Position numbers and translations under genes: made by a program | Shown here: positions 59,307 to 64,000 of the stretch, one piece after another | How positions within the stretch are numbered: position 1 is the first letter of the stretch | How the letters are laid out: every line of letters begins with the position of its first letter | The notes under the pieces: model-generated | What the model saw: only the letters and a program-made list of their open reading frames with translations | Databases searched by the model: none | Told to the model about the DNA's origin: nothing | Source: Mitragyna speciosa | Taxonomy: Eukaryota > Streptophyta > Magnoliopsida > Gentianales > Rubiaceae | Assembly (NCBI GenBank): GCA_024721245.1 | Contig: CM045557.1 | Location: 21,785,702-21,849,701, forward strand | DNA length: 64,000 nt | Direction: 5' to 3'

Positions 59307-60411
59307 TGTCGCGCCCCATTTTTCGAAAGACAGAAAAAAAGGAAATAATGGGGTGTTTATTTATTGTTTGGAAAAAAAGTGTAGGTTTTTTGTAAAATGA
59401 TTTTTTAGAAGATGCTTTATAAAAGATATTTTTGACAAAATATGTGAAAAAAAATGCTTTATTTTGAAAGCAAAAAGAAAAGGGCCTAAAATGAGACTTT
59501 GAAAATGCGACAATTGTTTTTAGCCCGAAAATAGAGTCTAAAAAGGGTTTTTAGTAAAAAGGGAGTCGCCACTTGGTATTGAGTTTTGATGTATCAAGTT
59601 ACCAGAAAAAATTTTAGAAAGAAAATCGAGAATGATTTATTTAGAAAATGATTTTTGGAAAAATATAAGAAAAACAAGAAATACCCTTTTTAAGACAACT
59701 CCAGGTCTTTGAAAACAAGAGAATAAGGTTCGGGAGTCACAGTTGAAGAAAGGGAAGACAAAGGTTTACACCTAAGGCACCCTTTCAACCTAGCCGAAAC
59801 TAGTTGCGATGTTTAGTCCAAATTTTCCTAATATAACCCTAAGATTTTATCACATTTGGATGCAACTATATGGATGCAAACCTAGTCCTAAAAATAAATA
59901 CCGTTAAGGGACAAAATGTTCCATTGAGGTTTGGTCGGAATTATCGCATTAATTGCGAAACCCGAATTTAGATCTCGATGGAGTCACGAGTATAGATGCA
60001 AAATGAAATGTAAAAAGAAAAGGAAAATAGTAATATATATAATAAGTGAACAAAGAAAGTGGGGATGCAACATAACTGGTACGGAGAACTAACGTCTCGT
60101 GACTGAATGTTTCTACTCACGAAAGGGGGAACGGCATGTACGCCACCGCTTCCCACGTGAGTAGATGACTATTTTTAGTCGAATCACACACAAAATGACT
60201 AAAAATTCTATGTGTAGTGGAGTCTAAATGTTATGCACTGAACATGTGTTTAAAGTAGATAATAGGAATAATACTACATAAAAACCATACAAAAATGAAA
60301 AAAAAAGCCTAAAAGAGAAAATGTGTGTGAAATGAGATGAAATGCACACGAGAAGTGCTTTTAATACTAAAATGATCTAAGGGTCTAGCATTGGACTAGC
60401 CCATTTTCTAG

Positions 60412-60480
60412 AAATTCTCCGCTAGCGTTGGACTAGCGAAGAAATCGGAATTAACCACAACTAGCGTTGGACTAGTGTGG
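60412..60480 (+). repeat. Short CTAGCGTTGGACTAG repeat
   Basis: CTAGCATTGGACTAGC, CTAGCGTTGGACTAGC and CTAGCGTTGGACTAGT occur at about 60387, 60422 and 60460, each containing a CTAG half-site pair. Meaning unknown. Confidence 0.7.
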
Positions 60481-61599
60481 CGACGATACACATATATTAT
60501 AATAAAGCAAGTAAATAAATAAATAAAAACATAAATTAAAGCAATAATCACATATAAGCAGATAATAGCACATAGGAGCACATAGCACATAAGCATGACA
60601 TTCTAGATGCAAAGTCCTAGGGAAAGCAAATAAAACACTTAAGCACATAGTACACATAGCACACAAAGGCCCTAACTATTACACCGGAGAAGCCTAATTA
60701 CAATCTAAAATGGAAAAAAGATAAAAGATGGCCTATCTAACCTATCTATTACATTTTCTATCTAAAATACATAAGCTTTTGTTAAATAGATAAAGATATA
60801 AACAATCTATTACATTATCTATCTAAATACAAAATTTTTGTTAAATAGAATATTACCTATCTATTACATTTCTTTAAATAATTAAAAATTAAATTCAAAT
60901 AAACAACACGACATAAATAAATAAATGCTCACACATGAATAGAAATAATAAACACAAAAAGATGCATAAAAAAACACATGGAAAAAAAACACGTAAGAGC
61001 ACGTAGGAGCACCTAAAGAGACATTGGAAGGATAATATGGGTACCTCCCATTCAAAGACTCGGTATAAATGCTAACAACATAAACAAACTTATCAAGGTA
61101 CCATTATTTAAATAAATAAACCACTAATCAAATAATTTCATATTAATCACTATAAACATGCCACAATAATTCAAAACAATTATAGCAATAATAAACAAAA
61201 ATAAAGAAAAATAATAATTAAATATTTAGAAAAGAAAAAAAAAATTTAGTGGAAAAAATAAAAAAATAAAAAAAAATAAAAATAAAGTAAAAATAAAAAT
61301 AATAATAATAAAAAAATAAAATACAATAATACATAATTAAGTTTTTCACACAAAAATAAGAATTACCAAAATAACTAAAAGAGAAATAAAGAAACTAATT
61401 TAAGCATTAATTAGACTAAAAGGACCAAATTTTAGAACATTAATTATAAATTTAATAAAATAAAAATAAAATGTGAAAAGAAATAATTAAAAGCTTTGAG
61501 GACTTAATTAAATCTCTCTTTTTTTTTTGGAAAAAATAAAATGTTCCAAGGTTTTGGATTAAAAATGAAAATTTAGGCCACATTCTAGAGTAAAAAATG

Positions 61600-62460
61600 T
61601 AATTTATAACAAATTAAAGGGTAAAATTACAATTTCAAACCATAGTTAAGATAATAATATAATTCACAACGAATTTAAAGGGCTAAAATATAATTTCCAG
61701 CAAACATAATGCCAAAAATAGAAATTTCCAGCAATACTTAAGGCTAAAAATGTAATTTCAGCAAACTTGGGGGGTGAAAATTGCAATTCCAGCAACATTC
61801 AAAGGCTAAAATTCAAGTTCTAGCTACTTGAGGGGGCAAAAATATAAATTCCAGCAATATTGGAGGGCAATAATGTAATTCCAGCAAAGCATAATGACAA
61901 AAATAAAATTTCAGCAAGGTTGGGGGACAAGAAAGCAATTTTCAGCAACATGAGGATCAAAATAAAATTCCAGCAAACTTAAGAACTAAATTGCGATTTC
62001 CAGCAATGTTCAAGGATAAAATGAACTTTACAGCAACAATAAGCCCCAATTTGTAAATTCCAACAAGTATCAAACACCGAATTATAATTTTCAGCAACAT
62101 TCAAGAGTGAAAATGCAAGTTCTAGCTACTTGGGGGCAAAAATATAAATTCCAGCAATATTCTAGGGTAATAATGTAATTCTAGCAAAGCATAATGGCAA
62201 AAATAAAATTTCAGCAAGGTTGGGGGACAAGGATGCAATTGTCAGCAACATGAGGGACCAAATTTATAATTTCCAACAACATTCAAGGGCTAAAAATACA
62301 ATTCCAGCAAACTTGGGGAGTAAAATGCAAACTAGAGCAAACCTAGGGGGTAAAAACGTAATTTCAACAAGACTTGAGGGACAAAATCGCAATTTCTAAC
62401 AAGCTAAAGGGGCAAAATATAATTTCTAGCAAGTTTAAAACTAAATTGCAATTATTTTGG
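61600..62460 (+). repeat. Degenerate array of about 35-40 bp units with a GCAA/CAGCAA core
   Basis: More than twenty imperfect units follow the pattern AAAATGTAATTTCCAGCAA then C/A-rich or GGGG-rich text. A larger unit of roughly 290 bp is also duplicated: TTCTAGCTACTTG, GGGGCAAAAATATAAATTCC, AATTTCAGCAAGGTTGGGGG near 61815-61955 recur at 62105-62250. The array has no open frame of interest. Confidence 0.82.
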
Positions 62461-62635
62461 ACATAATTGAAAGGAACTACAAATTTTAGGGGTCAACTTA
62501 AATAAATAAGGCCTTAAATGAAGCAAACTAAAAGTATTGAAGGACATAATCAAACAATTAAGAACCTAAGGGGGCAAAACATAAATACATAATCTGCTTA
62601 AATAATAAATAATAAATAAGTTAAATAAACTGACC

Positions 62636-62674
62636 AAAACTACGTCGTTTCATGCCAAAACGACGTAGTTTTAG
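62636..62674. other. Hairpin AAAACTACGTCGTTT
   Basis: AAAACTACGTCGTTT is followed after a six-base loop (CATGCC) by AAAACGACGTAGTTTT, giving a stem of about 15 bp. It sits just before the pyrimidine tract. It may be a palindromic protein-binding site or an RNA hairpin in the element's transcript. Confidence 0.7.
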
Positions 62675-62681
62675 CTAAGAC

Positions 62682-63090
62682 TTTTTTTTTTTTTTTACAA
62701 TTTTCTCCCTTTTTTTTTTCTTTTTCTTCTTTCTTTCTTCTTTCCAGATTCCATTTTTTTTTTCTTTTCTCTTTTTCCTTTCTTTTTCCTTATTTCTCTC
62801 TTTTTTTTCTTTTCCTTCTTCTTCTTTTCTCTCTTTTTCCTTTCTTCCCCTGATTTCCCTCTGCTCTCTTTCTTTCCCATCTCTCTACCTCTCTTTCTAT
62901 GTCCCTCTCTCTCTCTCGGTCCATCTCTCTCTCTCTCTCCCGCGCATCTCCTCTCGGTCTCATTCCTCGCCGGCTCTCTCTCTCCTTTCTCTTTCTCCTC
63001 TCTATCGAATTCTCTCTCTCTCTCTCTCTCTCGGTCTCACTCTCTCAATCCGTCTCTGTTTCTCTCTTTCTCCTTCCTTTTAACTTCTAA
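62682..63090 (+). repeat. Pyrimidine-rich tract (T/C)
   Basis: About 400 bp almost free of purines on the plus strand, passing from TTTTCTTTC-type to CTCTCTCTC-type sequence. Readings on the minus strand encode only Lys/Glu/Arg and are not genes. Confidence 0.9.
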
Positions 63091-63367
63091 ACCCCAAAAT
63101 CTTCACAATCTAATTCTATCTTAAATCTATCGAAAACCCAAACTAAACAAATAAATGCCCACAAAATTAAACCTGAACTGTAAAAAAAAATGGAAATCTC
63201 ACCTGATATGGCTGAGGAAGACGGCGGCGATGTGGTGGTAGAGCCAAAAATTTTCGGCGGCGTTGGCTGGTCACGGTGGCGTCAGTTGTTGGCTCAATTG
63301 AAAGTGGCCAGTTGGGTGGTGCGCCACTATGCTGGCTGGCGTTTGGTTGGTGGAGCCACTGGCTCTG

Positions 63368-64000
63368 GTGTTGTATTGTGTGTGCGTGTGAGTTGAGTGT
63401 GATGTATGCGTGTGTGTTCTTGGTTTTACAGGAGTGTGTGTGTGTTTTTGTAGGTGTGTTATGTGTGTGTTTCAGTGTGTGCAGGTGTGTTGTGTGTGTG
63501 TTTCAGTGTGATGTATGTGTGTGTTTTTGCAGGGACGGTGTGAGTTTTTGCAGGTGTGTGTAATGCGTGTTGGTGCAGGAATGTGTGAGTTGTGCGTTTT
63601 GTGTGTGTTTTGCTGGTATGTGTAATGCGTGTTGGTGCAGGGATATGTGAGTTGTGCGTTTTGTGTGTGTTTTGCTAGTATGTGTATGCAATCGAAGACA
63701 GAGTGGGAAATTGAGGTTTGTGTCTGTGTCTGTGTTTTGGTGAAGGGAAGACTAGAAAGGGAGAGATGTGAGTTGGTGTGTGTGAGGTGTGTGAATCTGT
63801 GAGAGTGAAATTGTGACTGTAATGTGTGTTTTGTGTGATTGAGGGCCGAGAAAGAAAGATGGAAGAATGGTCTGTGGTGTGCGAATTGTGTGCGAGTGTG
63901 TGCTTCTGCAGGTGTGTGCAGTGTGTGTTTGTGGAGTGTGTGAATGAAACTGGTGTGTGTGTGTGTATGAAATTCGTGTGTAATGTGTGTGAATGTGGCT
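63368..64000 (+). repeat. GT-rich tract with 60-75 bp near-duplicates
   Basis: TGTGTG runs alternate with GCAGG and TGTGAGTT. A unit around TAATGCGTGTTGGTGCAGG is duplicated at about 63560-63605 and 63620-63665. The ORF at 63190-63396 just upstream (MEISPDMAEEDGGDVVVEP) is GC-richer, has no known domain, and is not called a gene. Confidence 0.8.

Larger units (their letters stand above)
59307..64000. mobile_element. Start of a large LTR-type repeat, incomplete
   Basis: It begins abruptly with TGTCGCGCCCCATTTTTCG inside another LTR and runs to the window end. It contains GGGAGTCGCCACTTGG and CACCTAAGGCACCC, phrases that I associate with long LTRs of plant Ty3 (Tat/Ogre-like) elements. It also contains short tandem repeats (61600-62460), a hairpin (62636-62674), a pyrimidine tract and a TG tract. 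There is no pol homology or primer site in the window, so the class is inferred. Confidence 0.45.

Noticed and set aside
62695..62880. Lys/Glu/Arg-rich open frame on the minus strand
   Set aside because: It is the complement of a pyrimidine tract.
63190..63563. Open frames starting MEISPDMAEEDGG and overlapping GT-rich frames
   Set aside because: No domain. The position is inside a repeat and the frame runs into a TG tract. Kept only as a note.
1..64000. CRISPR arrays, bacterial operons, riboswitches
   Set aside because: Nothing of the kind was seen. All tandem repeats here are satellites or parts of plant transposons.

Overview
This window is repeat-rich nuclear DNA from a flowering plant, most likely a eudicot. 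The support is a four-exon mitochondrial alternative oxidase gene with GT-AG introns, two plant-type F-box genes, a plant mobile domain (PMD) relic and many plant transposon families. The species cannot be named from the sequence. I found no bacterial-style genes, tRNA, rRNA or CRISPR arrays.

Only three host genes look intact. An AOX1-type alternative oxidase lies at 15807-17561 (minus). Two closely related F-box genes lie at 31151-32317 and 40855-42000 (both minus). They sit in a direct segmental duplication of about 9-10 kb spacing (about 29261-38425 versus 39520-44790).

Layout. 258-7934: a dead LINE on the minus strand, split by a palindromic MITE (752-1368) and by a 3.7-kb PIF/Harbinger-like element (3327-7023) that carries a spliced Myb/SANT-like gene but no visible transposase. 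8414-8986: a Tourist-like MITE. 11873-14111: a PMD (MAIN-like) pseudogene. 15807-17561: AOX1. 18021-24195: a dense patch of MITEs, a SINE with a perfect 17-bp target duplication, and two Mutator-like foldback elements with 9-bp duplications. 24504-27800: a 5' LTR, primer-binding site and gag-like region of a decayed tRNA-Asp-primed Ty3 element. 29261-44790: the F-box duplication with later insertions. 43494-47315: an internally deleted Ty1/copia element with both LTRs. 48550-52322: two more Mutator-like elements, one holding a solo LTR. 53110-57313: a decayed Ty3/gypsy pol, itself holding a solo LTR. 57700-59306: minus-strand LTR pieces. 59307-64000: the start of another large, probably LTR-type, repeat.

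The strongest story is an order of insertion events read directly from nested elements, target-site duplications and empty sites in the paralogous segment. I do not see a convincing new functional system. The closest candidate is the Harbinger-like element whose only gene is Myb/SANT-like.
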